A stretch of DNA of 64,000 bases, taken from Paracoccaceae bacterium (GTDB lineage: Bacteria > Pseudomonadota > Alphaproteobacteria > Rhodobacterales > Rhodobacteraceae). The stretch covers positions 186,001 through 250,000 of the forward strand of contig JAGQRW010000017.1 in NCBI GenBank assembly GCA_020425085.1. The letters are read 5' to 3'. Both the position numbers and the translations under genes were made by a program. This document shows, one piece after another, positions 30,818 to 40,947 of the stretch. Each line of letters starts with the position of its first letter. Position 1 is the first letter of the stretch. The notes under the pieces were generated by a model that saw nothing but the letters and a program-made list of their open reading frames with translations, ran no database searches and had not been told where the DNA came from.

Positions 30818-31414
30818 ATGTCTGAGAAAAAGAATTTTGATTTGACGGGCGACACCGATTTCGACCCGGCCGATTTTGGCGATTCCGATCCGCTGGCGCT
30901 GGATGACGGCCCGGATGAGTGGGAGCAGTTGCTGGCCGAACGCGACGAATTGCGCGACCGTCTGATGCGCGCCCTTGCCGATGCCGAAAACAACCGCAAA
31001 CGCGGTGAACGCGACCGTCGCGACGCCGAGGTTTACGGTGGCTCGAAGCTGGCGCGAGACCTGCTTTCGGTTTATGACAACATGTCGCGGGCATTGGAAA
31101 CCGTTGACGAGACGCAGCGCCAGTCGTCAAAAGCCCTGATCGAAGGGATCGAACTGACCATGCGCGATCTGCTCAATACCTTTTCCAAGCACAAGATCGA
31201 ACGTGTGGCGCCCGAAGTCGGGGAAAAATTCGACCCGAATATCCATCAGGCAATGTTCGAAGCACCAGTGCCGGGAATCGAGGCGGGCAAGGTGATCCAG
31301 TTGATGGCCGAGGGTTTTGTGATCGGGGACAGGTTGCTGCGGCCGGCACAGGTCGGGGTAAGTGCGGCACCGCCAAAAACCCAGGCAGATTTCAATCTGG
31401 ATAGGCCAAACTAA
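30818..31414 (+). CDS. grpE: Nucleotide exchange factor GrpE
   Basis: The 198-residue co-chaperone releases ADP from DnaK. An acidic N-terminal stretch is followed by a long helix (ERDELRDRLMRALADAENNR) and the GrpE core (IEGIELTMRDLLNTFSKHKI, MFEAPVPGIEAGKVIQLMAEG). It is in an operon with hrcA. The 3' end overlaps the convergent mutS by 4 bp, so there is no room for a terminator between them. Confidence 0.96.
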   Translation: MSEKKNFDLTGDTDFDPADFGDSDPLALDDGPDEWEQLLAERDELRDRLMRALADAENNRKRGERDRRDAEVYGGSKLARDLLSVYDNMSRALETVDETQRQSSKALIEGIELTMRDLLNTFSKHKIERVAPEVGEKFDPNIHQAMFEAPVPGIEAGKVIQLMAEGFVIGDRLLRPAQVGVSAAPPKTQADFNLDRPN

Positions 31415-34077
31415 GTTTTGTCTTGGCTGCGGGCAACCTCTTGTAATTCATAGACAAGTTGAAGCGCCTGGTTGGGTGTCAGGTTGTCGGCATGGATAGC
31501 TTGCAGCCGCTTTAGCAGAACCGCCTCCTGCGGCGGTTCGGCTGGTGCCGATGGTGCAGCCGAAAACAGCGGCAGATCGTCAAGCAACGCGCCGGTCTTG
31601 CCACTTCCTGCCTGATCGCTCTTTTCCAGTGCCGCCAGGATGCTTTTCGACCGGTTGACCACGCTTTCCGGCAGCCCCGCCAGCCGTGCAACCTGTACCC
31701 CATAGGAACGATCAGCAGCGCCTTTCCGGACCTCGTGCAGAAAAATAACCTCACCCCGCCATTCGCGTACCGCCACGGTGGCATTGGTCAGACCGTCAAG
31801 GGTTTGCGACAGCGAGGTCAGTTCGTGATAATGGGTGGCAAACAATGTCCGGCACCGGTTGACGCTGTGCAGATGTTCCAGTGTCGCCCAGGCAATCGAC
31901 AGCCCGTCATAAGTAGCGGTTCCGCGTCCGATTTCGTCAAGAATGACCAAGGCCCCCGGACCAGCCTGGTTTAGAATGGCGGCGGTTTCAACCATCTCGA
32001 CCATGAAGGTCGATCGCCCCCGCGCCAGATCGTCCGAGGCGCCAACGCGGGAAAACAGTTGCGTGACCAGCCCTATATGCGCCTCGCGGGCCGGAACGTA
32101 CGATCCCATCTGCGCCAGCAGCGCAATGATGGCGTTCTGGCGCAAAAAGGTTGATTTCCCGGCCATGTTGGGACCGGTCAGCAGCCACAGCCGGGCCTCA
32201 TCGGCGGATGCCGGTGTCAAGTCGCAGTCATTGGCCACGAAAGGCGCGCCGCCATTCCGCCTTAGCGCGGCTTCGACAACCGGGTGGCGGCCTTGAGCGA
32301 TGTGAAATGCCCGCCCTTCCTCGACCACGGGACGGCACCACTCCTCGGACTTGGCCAGATCGGCAAGTGCCGATGACAGGTCAAGCAGCGCCAGGGATTG
32401 CGCCGCCTGACCAATTTCGGTCGCCTTGTCGTTGATGGTCTGGCGCAGTGCCTGAAAAACTTCGGACTCAAGTTCCTGCGCGCGGCTGCCGGCATTCAGG
32501 ATACGGGTTTCCAGGCCTGACAGCTCGACCGTGGTGAAGCGCACGGCGTTTGCTGTGGTCTGGCGATGGATCAGCCATTCCGACAGCGGCGGCGAAAGCG
32601 TCTTGTCAGCATGGCCCGAGGGCACTTCGATGAAATAGCCAAGCACATTGTTATGCTTGATCTTCAACGCGTTAATGCCGGTCTTCTTGGTGTATTCCGC
32701 CTGTAGACCGGCCACCACGCCTCGCCCCTGATCGCGCAGCGTGCGCGCCTCATCAAGTTCGGTGTTGAAACCGGGTGACACAAAGCCACCGTCGCGTGTC
32801 AGCAGCGGTAAATCAACCACCAGCGCCGTGTCAAGCAGGCCGATCAGCGAATCAAAGCCGGTAAGTGATTGCAATGCCTCGGCGATTTCAGCCGGCAGAT
32901 CCTGGTCCTGTAATGCGGCGACAAGTCCCTGCGCCTGTGACAAGGCGGCCCGTACCGCGCCAAGATCGCGCGGCCCGCCCCGGTCGAGCGACAGCCGCGA
33001 CAGGGCGCGATCCATGTCCGGGGTCTTTTTCAACGCGGCGCGAACCTGATCAAAGGCCGGGCGGTATTGCAGAAAATAATCAACACTGTCCAGCCGGGCA
33101 TTGATTTCGGCCTTTAGGGTTGAAGGATTGTTCAACCGGTGCGCCAAAAGGCGCGCGCCGGGGCCGGTAATGGTGCGATCAATGACCGTAAGCAAAGAGC
33201 CTTCGCGTTCGCCCGAAAGGTTTGAACTTAGTTCAAGATTGCGGCGGGTTGCCGCGTCGATCTGCATCGCCTGTTCGCGCATCTCCAGCACTGGAGGCAG
33301 CAGCAGCGGCAGTTTGCCCTTTTGTGTCAGGTCAAGATATTCCACGATCGCCCCGAGTGCCGACAGTTCCGCCCGGTTGAACTGCCCGAACCCGTCCAGC
33401 GAAGCAACGGCATATAGCTGGCAAAGCCGCCGTTCGGCGCCGGTACTGTCAAAACCAGCTTGCGCCAATGGCGTCAGGGAAATGGAGAATTCTGCCATCA
33501 GCGGCCTTAGCTGGTCCTCCAGCGGCGGGGGCACCAGGATTTCGCGCGGCGCCAGACGCGCCAGTTGCGCAGATAGCGCGGCGCGGGGGCAAGACATGAC
33601 GCGAAAGTCACCGGTCGATACATCGACCCAGGCCAGTGCCGAAATACCGCGAATATCACCATACGCGGCCAGGTAGTTGTTTTTACGCGGTTCCAGCAGG
33701 GAATCTTCGGTCAGGGTGCCGGGCGTCACCAACCGCGTTACCGCGCGCCTTACGACGGACTTGGTTCCGCGTTTTCGTGCTTCGGCCGGGTTTTCCATCT
33801 GTTCGCATACGGCAACACGGAACCCTTTGCGGATCAATGCCAGCAGGTAATTTTCGGCAGCATGTGCCGGCACGCCGCACATCGGTATGTCCTGCCCCAG
33901 ATGCTTGCCGCGCTTGGTAAGCGCGATATCCAGCGCCTCGGCCGCCAATACCGCATCGTCAAAGAACATTTCATAGAAATCGCCCATGCGATAGAACAAC
34001 AGGGCATCGGGATGGCCCTGTTTGATCTCAAGATATTGCGCCATCATCGGTGTGGCGCCGGCGCTGGGCTGGCTCAA
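31411..34077 (-). CDS. mutS: DNA mismatch repair protein MutS
   Basis: The 888-residue ATPase recognises mismatches. The mismatch-binding motif GDFYEMF lies at residues 32-38 and Walker A GPNMAGKST lies in the C-terminal ATPase domain, with DEIGRGTATYDG as Walker B. The start is taken as TTG 34077, because AGGAG lies 7 bases before it; a later ATG pair at 34045-34047 and 34042-34044 would drop ten or so residues and lacks such a site. The longer open frame to 34212 has no support. Confidence 0.95.
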   Translation of the reverse strand: MSQPSAGATPMMAQYLEIKQGHPDALLFYRMGDFYEMFFDDAVLAAEALDIALTKRGKHLGQDIPMCGVPAHAAENYLLALIRKGFRVAVCEQMENPAEARKRGTKSVVRRAVTRLVTPGTLTEDSLLEPRKNNYLAAYGDIRGISALAWVDVSTGDFRVMSCPRAALSAQLARLAPREILVPPPLEDQLRPLMAEFSISLTPLAQAGFDSTGAERRLCQLYAVASLDGFGQFNRAELSALGAIVEYLDLTQKGKLPLLLPPVLEMREQAMQIDAATRRNLELSSNLSGEREGSLLTVIDRTITGPGARLLAHRLNNPSTLKAEINARLDSVDYFLQYRPAFDQVRAALKKTPDMDRALSRLSLDRGGPRDLGAVRAALSQAQGLVAALQDQDLPAEIAEALQSLTGFDSLIGLLDTALVVDLPLLTRDGGFVSPGFNTELDEARTLRDQGRGVVAGLQAEYTKKTGINALKIKHNNVLGYFIEVPSGHADKTLSPPLSEWLIHRQTTANAVRFTTVELSGLETRILNAGSRAQELESEVFQALRQTINDKATEIGQAAQSLALLDLSSALADLAKSEEWCRPVVEEGRAFHIAQGRHPVVEAALRRNGGAPFVANDCDLTPASADEARLWLLTGPNMAGKSTFLRQNAIIALLAQMGSYVPAREAHIGLVTQLFSRVGASDDLARGRSTFMVEMVETAAILNQAGPGALVILDEIGRGTATYDGLSIAWATLEHLHSVNRCRTLFATHYHELTSLSQTLDGLTNATVAVREWRGEVIFLHEVRKGAADRSYGVQVARLAGLPESVVNRSKSILAALEKSDQAGSGKTGALLDDLPLFSAAPSAPAEPPQEAVLLKRLQAIHADNLTPNQALQLVYELQEVARSQDKT

Positions 34078-34183
34078 GGCGAGGCTCCTCGGTTTTGGCA
34101 AATCTAAACAACCGGGGTGATTGGTGAAAGCGGAAAACCCTGATATTGGTTGGTCAGCTTGTTGCGGGCAATCGGGGCATAAA

Positions 34184-35050
34184 ATGGCGGTTTTCAATCT
34201 TGGCTCGATCAATATCGACCATTTCTATGGCGTCGATCACCTGCCAAAGCCTGGCGAAACCCTGACTGCCAATAGCTATAGCAGGGATGTTGGCGGCAAG
34301 GGTGCCAACCAGTCGATTGCCGTGGCCTGGGCGGGCGGCCTGGTTCACCATATCGGCGCAGTTGGAATAGATGGCGACTGGGTGCTGGAAAAGCTGGAGG
34401 CATTAGGCATTTCAACAAGCCTGATAGCGCGGCTTGATTGTCCGACCGGTCACGCCATCATCAATGTCGAACCGGGCGGCGAGAATGCGATTGTCGTTCA
34501 CGGTTCCGCCAATACCGCCCTTGGCCCGAGCCAGGTTCTGGCGGGACTAAATGGTTCAAGGCCTGGCGATTTCCTGTTGCTGCAGAATGAAACCAATCTG
34601 GTGCAGTATGCCGCAGAACAGGCGCGGTTGCGCGGCTTGCAGGTGGTCTATTCCGCCGCGCCGTTTGCCAGCAAGGCGGTAGCTGGCATGCTGCCTTTGA
34701 TTGACATTCTGGCGCTTAACCAAGGCGAGGCGGCGCAGTTAACCTCGGCCGGTATTGGTGGCAACGAGTTGTCCGAAATCGGCGTTCTGGTGACGAAGGG
34801 TTCAAAGGGCGCAGAATTTCGCCGGGGCGGAGTGTCGATTTCCGTTCCTGCCCACAAAGTTTCGGCCGTCGACTCCACTGGTGCCGGAGATACTTTTCTG
34901 GGGTTTTTCGCGGCAGGTCTGGATGGCGGCATGTCGGTGGAAAACGCCATGCGTCAAGCGGCGGCGGCAGCAGCGATTCAGGTGACACGCCACGGCACCG
35001 CAACGGCTATTCCCACTTTGGCCGAGGTAACGGCGTTCCTGACAAAATAA
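34184..35050 (+). CDS. PfkB/ribokinase family sugar kinase
   Basis: The 288-residue protein shows the PfkB family patterns: DVGGKGANQSIA near residue 35, with ribokinase-type GGKGANQ, and the signature VDSTGAGDTFLGFFAAGL near the C-terminus with the catalytic Asp. Ribokinase phosphorylates ribose to ribose 5-phosphate; the true substrate is uncertain because the N-terminal lid differs between members. The start ATG 34184 is preferred to upstream codons since FNLGSINIDH is the usual family start. It is divergent from mutS and convergent with dnaJ. Confidence 0.88.
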   Translation: MAVFNLGSINIDHFYGVDHLPKPGETLTANSYSRDVGGKGANQSIAVAWAGGLVHHIGAVGIDGDWVLEKLEALGISTSLIARLDCPTGHAIINVEPGGENAIVVHGSANTALGPSQVLAGLNGSRPGDFLLLQNETNLVQYAAEQARLRGLQVVYSAAPFASKAVAGMLPLIDILALNQGEAAQLTSAGIGGNELSEIGVLVTKGSKGAEFRRGGVSISVPAHKVSAVDSTGAGDTFLGFFAAGLDGGMSVENAMRQAAAAAAIQVTRHGTATAIPTLAEVTAFLTK

Positions 35051-35057
35051 GGTGGAC

Positions 35058-36200
35058 TTAGCCCTTCATCCCATCCCAGAAGGTCTTGACCTTGTGGAAG
35101 AAATTGGAACTTTCGGGATTATTGTCCTTGCCCAAATCCTCGAACTCGCGCAGCAGTTCTTTTTGTCGTGCGGTCAGGTTGACGGGTGTTTCGATCGCCA
35201 GTTCGATGTATAGATCGCCCGCGGGTCCGCCACGAAGGGTTGGCATGCCCTTGCCGCGCAGGCGCATCTGTTTGCCGGTCTGGCTGCCGGCGGGAACCTT
35301 TACCCGGCTGCGGCCCCCGTCGATGGTGGGTGCCTCGATCTCGCCACCAAGGGTGGCTGTGCCGATCGAAACCGGGATACGACAGAACAGGTTCTGGTTT
35401 TCACGATCGAATATCGGGTGATCCTGAACCTCGATAAAGATGTAAAGATCACCGGTCGGTCCGCCGCGCAGGCCAGCTTCACCCTCGCCGGCAAGGCGTA
35501 TGCGGGTGCCGGTTTCAACCCCGGCAGGTACGTTGACCGACAATGAGCGTTCTTTTTGCTTGCGTCCGGCCCCAGCACAGGAACCGCAGGGATTCTTGAT
35601 GATCTGGCCGCGCCCGGAACAGGTCGGGCAGGTGCGTTCAACCGTGAAAAAGCCCTGTTGCGCGCGTACCTTGCCCATACCCGAACAGGTCGGACAATTT
35701 GACGGTTCGGCACCGCCTTCGGCACCGGTTCCATTGCATTTGTCGCAAGCGACCGAGCTTTGCACCGAAATGGTTTTCTGCCGTCCGGCAAAAGCATCCT
35801 CAAGCGAGATCCTGAGGTTATAGCGAAGGTCAGAGCCCCGCGCCGCCCGTTGTCCGCCGCCGCGATGGCCGCCCATGAAATCACCAAACAGGTCTTCGAA
35901 CACATCGGAAAAGGCGGATGAGAAATCGCCGTTGCCGCCGGCGCGATGGAACCCTTGGGGGCCGTTCGAGCCACCCTCAAAAGCGGCATGGCCAAAGCGG
36001 TCATAGGCGGCCTTTTTGTTGGCATCCTTCAGAACGTCATAGGCTTCGTTGACTTCCTTGAACTGCGCCTCGGTTTCCGGTTTGCCATTGTTACGGTCGG
36101 GGTGAAGCTCCATCGCCTTCTTGCGATAGGCCTTTTTCAGCTCTGCGTCAGAAGCGCCTTTGGCCACCCCCAGAACATCATAGAAATCGCGCTTGGACAT
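35058..36200 (-). CDS. dnaJ: Chaperone protein DnaJ
   Basis: The 380-residue Hsp40 activates DnaK ATPase. The J domain has HPD at residues 33-35, followed by a Gly/Phe region ([16 protein letters not shown]), four CxxCxGxG zinc-binding repeats (for example CDKCNGTG and CPTCSGRG) and the C-terminal substrate-binding domain. It follows dnaK on the same strand; a very strong hairpin lies between them. Confidence 0.98.
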   Translation of the reverse strand: MSKRDFYDVLGVAKGASDAELKKAYRKKAMELHPDRNNGKPETEAQFKEVNEAYDVLKDANKKAAYDRFGHAAFEGGSNGPQGFHRAGGNGDFSSAFSDVFEDLFGDFMGGHRGGGQRAARGSDLRYNLRISLEDAFAGRQKTISVQSSVACDKCNGTGAEGGAEPSNCPTCSGMGKVRAQQGFFTVERTCPTCSGRGQIIKNPCGSCAGAGRKQKERSLSVNVPAGVETGTRIRLAGEGEAGLRGGPTGDLYIFIEVQDHPIFDRENQNLFCRIPVSIGTATLGGEIEAPTIDGGRSRVKVPAGSQTGKQMRLRGKGMPTLRGGPAGDLYIELAIETPVNLTARQKELLREFEDLGKDNNPESSNFFHKVKTFWDGMKG

Positions 36201-36224
36201 CAAAAATCAGCCTGCCGTAACATG

Positions 36225-36249
36225 GTGTCGGCCCGGACCGGGCCGACAC
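36225..36249 (-). repeat. Perfect 12-bp inverted repeat between dnaK and dnaJ
   Basis: GTGTCGGCCCGG (36225-36236) and CCGGGCCGACAC (36238-36249) are perfect complements with one base between, giving a very stable hairpin in the dnaK-dnaJ message. There is no T run directly after it, so a simple terminator is doubtful. It may lower dnaJ output by partial termination or mark an RNA processing or stability site. The 71-bp gap otherwise holds the dnaJ ribosome binding region. Confidence 0.75.
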
Positions 36250-36271
36250 ATGGTTGGTATAAGCCGCAGAG

Positions 36272-38185
36272 TTATTTGCGGCGGTCGTCGTCAAGATCCT
36301 CGAAATCGGCATCGACGATATCTTCGTCAACGGCGCTTGGCCCTTCGTCGACTTCGGATTCACCTTCTTCTTTCTCGGCCTGCGCCTTGTAGATGGCTTC
36401 ACCGAGTTTCATCGCCGCTTCGGTCAGATCCTGGCTAAGCGACTTGATCTTGCCGGCATTGGCATCCTCAAGCGATTCTTCCAGCGCCTTGATCGACAAT
36501 TCGATTACTTCGACGGTTGAGGCATCCACCTTGTCGCCATGTTCTTCCAGCGACTTCCGGGTGCCGTGGATCAGGCTTTCGGCGTGGTTTTTCGCCTCGA
36601 CCAGTTCGCGACGATCCTTGTCGGCTTCGGCGTTTTCTTCGGCCTCCTTGACCATCTTTTCGATGTCGTCATCGCTAAGCCCGCCCGAAGCCTGGATGGT
36701 GATCTTCTGTTCCTTGTTGGTGCCCTTGTCCTTGGCGGAAACAGACACGATACCGTTGGCGTCAATGTCGAACGTTACCTCGATCTGCGGCAAGCCGCGC
36801 GGTGCCGGGGGAATTTCCTCAAGGTTGAACTGACCCAGCAGCTTGTTGTCGGCGGCCATTTCGCGTTCGCCCTGGAAACAGCGGATGGTCACGGCGTTCT
36901 GGTTGTCCTCGGCGGTGGAAAACACCTGGCTTTTCTTGGTCGGAATGGTGGTGTTGCGGTCGATCAGGCGGGTAAACACACCGCCAAGGGTTTCAATCCC
37001 AAGGCTAAGCGGTGTTACATCCAGCAGAACCACGTCTTTGACGTCGCCTTGCAGAACCCCGGCCTGAATGGCGGCACCCAGTGCCACAACCTCATCCGGG
37101 TTGACGCCTTTATGTGGTTCCTTGCCGAAAAACGCCGTCACTTCCTGAATGACCTTGGGCATGCGGGACATGCCGCCGACCAGAACGATCTCATCAATGT
37201 CGCCTTTGGCAAGACCCGCGTCTTTAAGCGCAGCCTGACAGGGTTTCATGGTACGCTTGATCAGATCGCCAACCAGGCTTTCCAGTTTGGCGCGGGTCAG
37301 TTTCAACACCAGGTGCAAGGGCTGACCGCCTTTGGGATCCATGGAAATGAACGGCTGGTTAACCTCGGTCTGGGTTGACGAGGAAAGTTCGATCTTGGCT
37401 TTTTCCGCCGCCTCCTTCAGGCGTTGCAGCGCCATCTTGTCTTTGGTCAGATCGACGCCGGATTCTTTCTTGAACTCGGCCGCAAGGTATTCGACGATAC
37501 GCATGTCGAAATCTTCACCGCCAAGGAAGGTATCGCCGTTGGTCGATTTCACCTCGAACAGACCTTCGTCGATTTCCAGAATCGACACGTCGAAAGTACC
37601 GCCGCCAAGGTCATAGACGGCGATGGTTTTCGCGCCTTCCTTGTCCAGCCCATAGGCAAGGGCGGCCGCCGTCGGCTCGTTGATGATCCTTAGTACATCC
37701 AGACCGGCAATCTTGCCCGCATCCTTGGTGGCCTGACGCTGGGCGTCGTTGAAATAGGCCGGAACGGTAATCACCGCCTCGGTGACGGTTTCACCCAGAT
37801 AGCTTTCGGCGGTTTCTTTCATCTTGCCAAGGATGAAGGCGGAAACTTGCGAGGGGGAATACTTTTCACCCCGAACCTCGACCCAGGCGTCGCCATTCTT
37901 GCCCTCGATGATCTTGAACGGCACCATTGCCTTGTCTTTTTCCACCGTCGGGTCGCTAAAGCGACGGCCGATCAGACGTTTGATCGCATATAGCGTGTTT
38001 TGCGAGTTGGTTACCGCCTGACGTTTGGCGGATTGTCCGACCAGACGTTCATCGTCGGTAAAGGCAACGACAGAAGGCGTGGTGCGCGTGCCTTCCGAGT
38101 TTTCAACCACTTTGGGTTGCGATCCATCCATGATGGCGACACAGGAGTTGGTGGTCCCAAGGTCAATACCAATTACTTTAGCCAT
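36272..38185 (-). CDS. dnaK: Molecular chaperone DnaK (Hsp70)
   Basis: The 637-residue ATPase folds proteins with DnaJ and GrpE. ATP-binding motifs are [15 protein letters not shown] at the start, [13 protein letters not shown] and [16 protein letters not shown]; the substrate domain follows and ends in an acidic, disordered tail ([10 protein letters not shown]). ATG 38185 with GAAAGGG upstream is chosen; the open frame runs further up but is unlike DnaK there. An RpoH-type promoter lies about 110-140 bp upstream. Confidence 0.98.
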   Translation of the reverse strand: MAKVIGIDLGTTNSCVAIMDGSQPKVVENSEGTRTTPSVVAFTDDERLVGQSAKRQAVTNSQNTLYAIKRLIGRRFSDPTVEKDKAMVPFKIIEGKNGDAWVEVRGEKYSPSQVSAFILGKMKETAESYLGETVTEAVITVPAYFNDAQRQATKDAGKIAGLDVLRIINEPTAAALAYGLDKEGAKTIAVYDLGGGTFDVSILEIDEGLFEVKSTNGDTFLGGEDFDMRIVEYLAAEFKKESGVDLTKDKMALQRLKEAAEKAKIELSSSTQTEVNQPFISMDPKGGQPLHLVLKLTRAKLESLVGDLIKRTMKPCQAALKDAGLAKGDIDEIVLVGGMSRMPKVIQEVTAFFGKEPHKGVNPDEVVALGAAIQAGVLQGDVKDVVLLDVTPLSLGIETLGGVFTRLIDRNTTIPTKKSQVFSTAEDNQNAVTIRCFQGEREMAADNKLLGQFNLEEIPPAPRGLPQIEVTFDIDANGIVSVSAKDKGTNKEQKITIQASGGLSDDDIEKMVKEAEENAEADKDRRELVEAKNHAESLIHGTRKSLEEHGDKVDASTVEVIELSIKALEESLEDANAGKIKSLSQDLTEAAMKLGEAIYKAQAEKEEGESEVDEGPSAVDEDIVDADFEDLDDDRRK

Positions 38186-38296
38186 ATCTATAGCCCTTTC
38201 TTCGCGGCGATTTGAATGACGGCAAATCCGCATTCGGCATCTGCCATCTGATCCCTGTGCCCAACCCAGTAGCTGGCCGAGCACGACTTGTTGGCT

Positions 38297-38325
38297 ATAT
38301 AGGTTCCGCAATTTTGGGCTGCAAG
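38297..38325 (-). promoter_or_regulatory. RpoH-type heat-shock promoter of dnaK
   Basis: On the minus strand CTTGCA (38320-38325) and CCTATAT (38297-38303) are separated by 16 bp. Alphaproteobacterial RpoH promoters have CTTG at -35 and a CCxxAT/CCTATAT type -10, so the match is good. It lies about 112 bp before the dnaK ATG, implying a leader of roughly 100 nt. The remaining bases between dnaK and the permease hold nothing else recognisable. Confidence 0.7.
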
Positions 38326-38378
38326 CATCAGAAATGTAAAAATGCGCTGTGTTGCGGCATATTCCGGGGATATGCGTC

Positions 38379-39200
38379 TTAGCGGGCGCTGTTCCAGCTG
38401 GCCGAGGCGTTTCGGCGGGCAAAGAATTCCACCATCATGCCGATCACCATTACCCCAAGACTGAAATAGATCGGATAGGTAATCGAGGTCACATGTGGCG
38501 TATAGTTGATGAATGCCGCCCCACGCGCCTGATCAATGGTATGAAACAGCGGATTCCAGGCGAAATACGGCAGCACATAGGCCGGAAGCTGATTGGCAAC
38601 GAACATCTTGCCGCTGGCGATCATGTTGGCGCGGGCATAGACCATGGTGCCGATGCGGGTGAAATTCGGCGCAAACGGCTTGATCCCCAGAAAGATCAGC
38701 CCGACAGCAAGGCCCGAGAACCAGGCCAGAATGAATGACAGAAACACCCAGCCCGGATCCTCGATCACCACCGGGCTGAATACCACATCGACAAAAAACA
38801 GAATCACCGCCATCGAAAGGATCTGCAGATAAAGCACCGCCAGCGCCGCCGATGAAATACTTAAAAATGTGGTCATCGGCGCGTGTTTCATGATGGCCGA
38901 GGTAGGCCCCTCGGCGCTTACGACGGCACCCATGGTCTTGGTGTGGGTCAGGAACAGAAAGATGCCGGTCATCAGGAACATCAGGAAATCGCCCCGGATG
39001 GCATTCGCGCGCATGCCAAGCACATTGAACAAAAGATAGAATACGCCGATCATCATGACCGATTGAAATACGTTGTTGAACAGGCCAAGCAGGGCGTTGC
39101 GGCTGGATTTCCTGACCACCCTGACGGTCGAATGGAACAAAAGATCGCCAAACCGAACGATTGCCCAGAAGCCCGAGTAACCCTGTTGGTATTGAAACAT
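38379..39200 (-). CDS. ABC-2 type polysaccharide export permease (KpsM-like)
   Basis: A 273-residue protein with about six membrane segments (for example [31 protein letters not shown] and [15 protein letters not shown]). The shape and length fit the KpsM/ABC-2 polysaccharide permeases. The usual KpsT-type ATPase partner is not encoded next to it or elsewhere in this window. It lies back to back with cysQ-kdsB and a glycosyltransferase set, so it probably exports that locus's glycan. Start ATG 39200 has a GGCAGGC-like region upstream. Confidence 0.82.
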   Translation of the reverse strand: MFQYQQGYSGFWAIVRFGDLLFHSTVRVVRKSSRNALLGLFNNVFQSVMMIGVFYLLFNVLGMRANAIRGDFLMFLMTGIFLFLTHTKTMGAVVSAEGPTSAIMKHAPMTTFLSISSAALAVLYLQILSMAVILFFVDVVFSPVVIEDPGWVFLSFILAWFSGLAVGLIFLGIKPFAPNFTRIGTMVYARANMIASGKMFVANQLPAYVLPYFAWNPLFHTIDQARGAAFINYTPHVTSITYPIYFSLGVMVIGMMVEFFARRNASASWNSAR

Positions 39201-39345
39201 TACGCCTGCCTGAAGACTGCTGAGGGTTTCTTGTTGTTTTCCGCCCGACTGTCTTGCCGTTCGATTGCCGCCGGATCATAAGGGAGATGCGTGAACTATT
39301 CAAGAATTCGGCGAGGGTGCCGGTAAATGAGCAGGAGCATCGGCA

Positions 39346-40143
39346 TTGGATTTTGACGAATTGACCAAAGTATTTCGCCGCCTTGCACTGGAAGGCGGCG
39401 CAAAGATCATGGAGATCTATGACCGCGACGATTTCGACGTGAAGATGAAATCCGACAACTCGCCAGTGACCGAGGCGGATGAGGCCGCAGACCGTATCAT
39501 CTCTGCCGGGCTTGCCGCGGCGTTTCCCGGCATCCTGCTGGTGACCGAGGAACAGGCCGCGACCCATGGCGAAAGCGCGGACAGTTTCATCATCGTCGAT
39601 CCGCTGGACGGCACCAAGGAATTCATCAAGCGCCGTGGCGATTTCACCGTCAATATCGCCTATGTGGAAAACGGCAATCCGATCCGGGGCGTGGTTTATG
39701 CGCCCGCCAGGCAGCGTTTGTTCTATACCGATGCCTGCGGCAGATCGGTCGAGGAATTCGGCGCTCATGCCATTGATACAGTCGGCCCGATCAAGCCGAT
39801 CAGGGTGTCAAAGCCGGACAACGGCGCATTGGTAGTGGTCGCGTCGAAATCCCATCGTGATCAGGCTACGGATGATTACATCAGCAAATATTTGGTCAGA
39901 GACAGCGCCAGCGCCGGCAGTTCGCTGAAATTCTGCCTGCTGGCCACCGGTGAAGCCGATCTTTATCCAAGGGTCGGGCGAACCATGGAATGGGATACGG
40001 CGGCAGGGCACGCGGTTTTGAACGGTGCCGGCGGCAAAGTGGTGCGGTTTGACGATCATCAGGTGCTGACCTATGGCAAGGAAGGTTATGCCAACCCGTT
40101 CTTCATTGCTTACGCGCCCGGCGTGAAACTGCACAGGGCTTAG
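39346..40143 (+). CDS. cysQ: 3'(2'),5'-bisphosphate nucleotidase CysQ
   Basis: The 265-residue Li-sensitive phosphatase removes the 3'-phosphate from PAP or PAPS. DPLDGTKEF at residues 85-93 holds the metal-binding Asp residues, with the preceding VTEEQ and a late MEWDTAAGHAVL motif. The start is TTG 39346 after GCAGGAGC at good spacing. PAP arises from sulfotransferases, and one such gene lies nine kilobases downstream in the same cluster, which explains the location. Followed by kdsB 3 bp later. Confidence 0.93.
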   Translation: MDFDELTKVFRRLALEGGAKIMEIYDRDDFDVKMKSDNSPVTEADEAADRIISAGLAAAFPGILLVTEEQAATHGESADSFIIVDPLDGTKEFIKRRGDFTVNIAYVENGNPIRGVVYAPARQRLFYTDACGRSVEEFGAHAIDTVGPIKPIRVSKPDNGALVVVASKSHRDQATDDYISKYLVRDSASAGSSLKFCLLATGEADLYPRVGRTMEWDTAAGHAVLNGAGGKVVRFDDHQVLTYGKEGYANPFFIAYAPGVKLHRA

Positions 40144-40146
40144 TTC

Positions 40147-40947
40147 ATGTCGGTTGTGGTGATCATTCCCGCGCGATACGCCTCGACTCGCTATCCGGGC
40201 AAGCCATTGGTGGCGCTGAAGGGTGCCGGCGGGCAGTCACGGACATTGATCCGGCGCTCCTGGGATGCGGCCATGGCGGCGGGCGGTATTGACCGGGTGG
40301 TGGTGGCGACCGATGACGATAGAATTGCCGCCGAGGCCCGAGGGTTCGGGGCCGAAGTGGTCATGACCTCAGCCGACTGCGCCAACGGAACTGAACGCTG
40401 TGCTGACGCGCTGGCGCGGCTTGGCGGGGAATATGAGATTGTCGTGAACCTTCAGGGCGATGCGCCCCTGACCCCGCACTGGTTTGTTGAAGATCTGGTT
40501 GCGGCGATGAAGGCAAACGCGACCGCCTCGGTTGCCACCCCGGTTCTGCGTTGCGATGCCGATGCGCTTAACGGCTTTCTGGAGGATCGGCGCAGCGGGC
40601 AGGTAGGCGGTACCACGGCCGTGTTCGACTTGAACCTGCGCGCGCTCTATTTCTCGAAAGAAGTCATTCCCTATACCGGGCGGACTTATCGGGATGGCGA
40701 TGTAGTGCCGGTTTTTCACCACGTCGGGGTCTATGCCTACCGGCCAGATGCGCTCATCGCCTACAGCAGTGCCGTTTCCGGGCCACTGGAAAGGCTGGAA
40801 GGGCTGGAGCAGTTGCGGTTTATGGAAAACGGCGTTGATATCCTGTGTGTCGAGGTTGAAGGCCGGGGCCGTGCGTTTTGGGAGCTTAACAATCCGTCGG
40901 ACGTGGCACGGATCGAACGGAAGCTGGCGGAAATGGGTGTGGAATGA
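40147..40947 (+). CDS. kdsB: CMP-Kdo synthetase KdsB
   Basis: The 266-residue cytidylyltransferase activates Kdo with CTP to CMP-Kdo for LPS core or capsule linkers. PARYASTRYPGKPL near the start is the family nucleotide-binding motif; VNLQGDAP and VYAYRPDAL follow. The sequence fits KdsB best, but related acylneuraminate transferases cannot be excluded by eye. It overlaps the next glycosyltransferase by 4 bp. KdsD, in another operon of this window, makes the precursor arabinose 5-phosphate. Confidence 0.9.
   Translation: MSVVVIIPARYASTRYPGKPLVALKGAGGQSRTLIRRSWDAAMAAGGIDRVVVATDDDRIAAEARGFGAEVVMTSADCANGTERCADALARLGGEYEIVVNLQGDAPLTPHWFVEDLVAAMKANATASVATPVLRCDADALNGFLEDRRSGQVGGTTAVFDLNLRALYFSKEVIPYTGRTYRDGDVVPVFHHVGVYAYRPDALIAYSSAVSGPLERLEGLEQLRFMENGVDILCVEVEGRGRAFWELNNPSDVARIERKLAEMGVE

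Noticed and set aside
31411-34212. Longer MutS start at 34212
   Set aside because: No family similarity there; TTG 34077 has AGGAG at good spacing.
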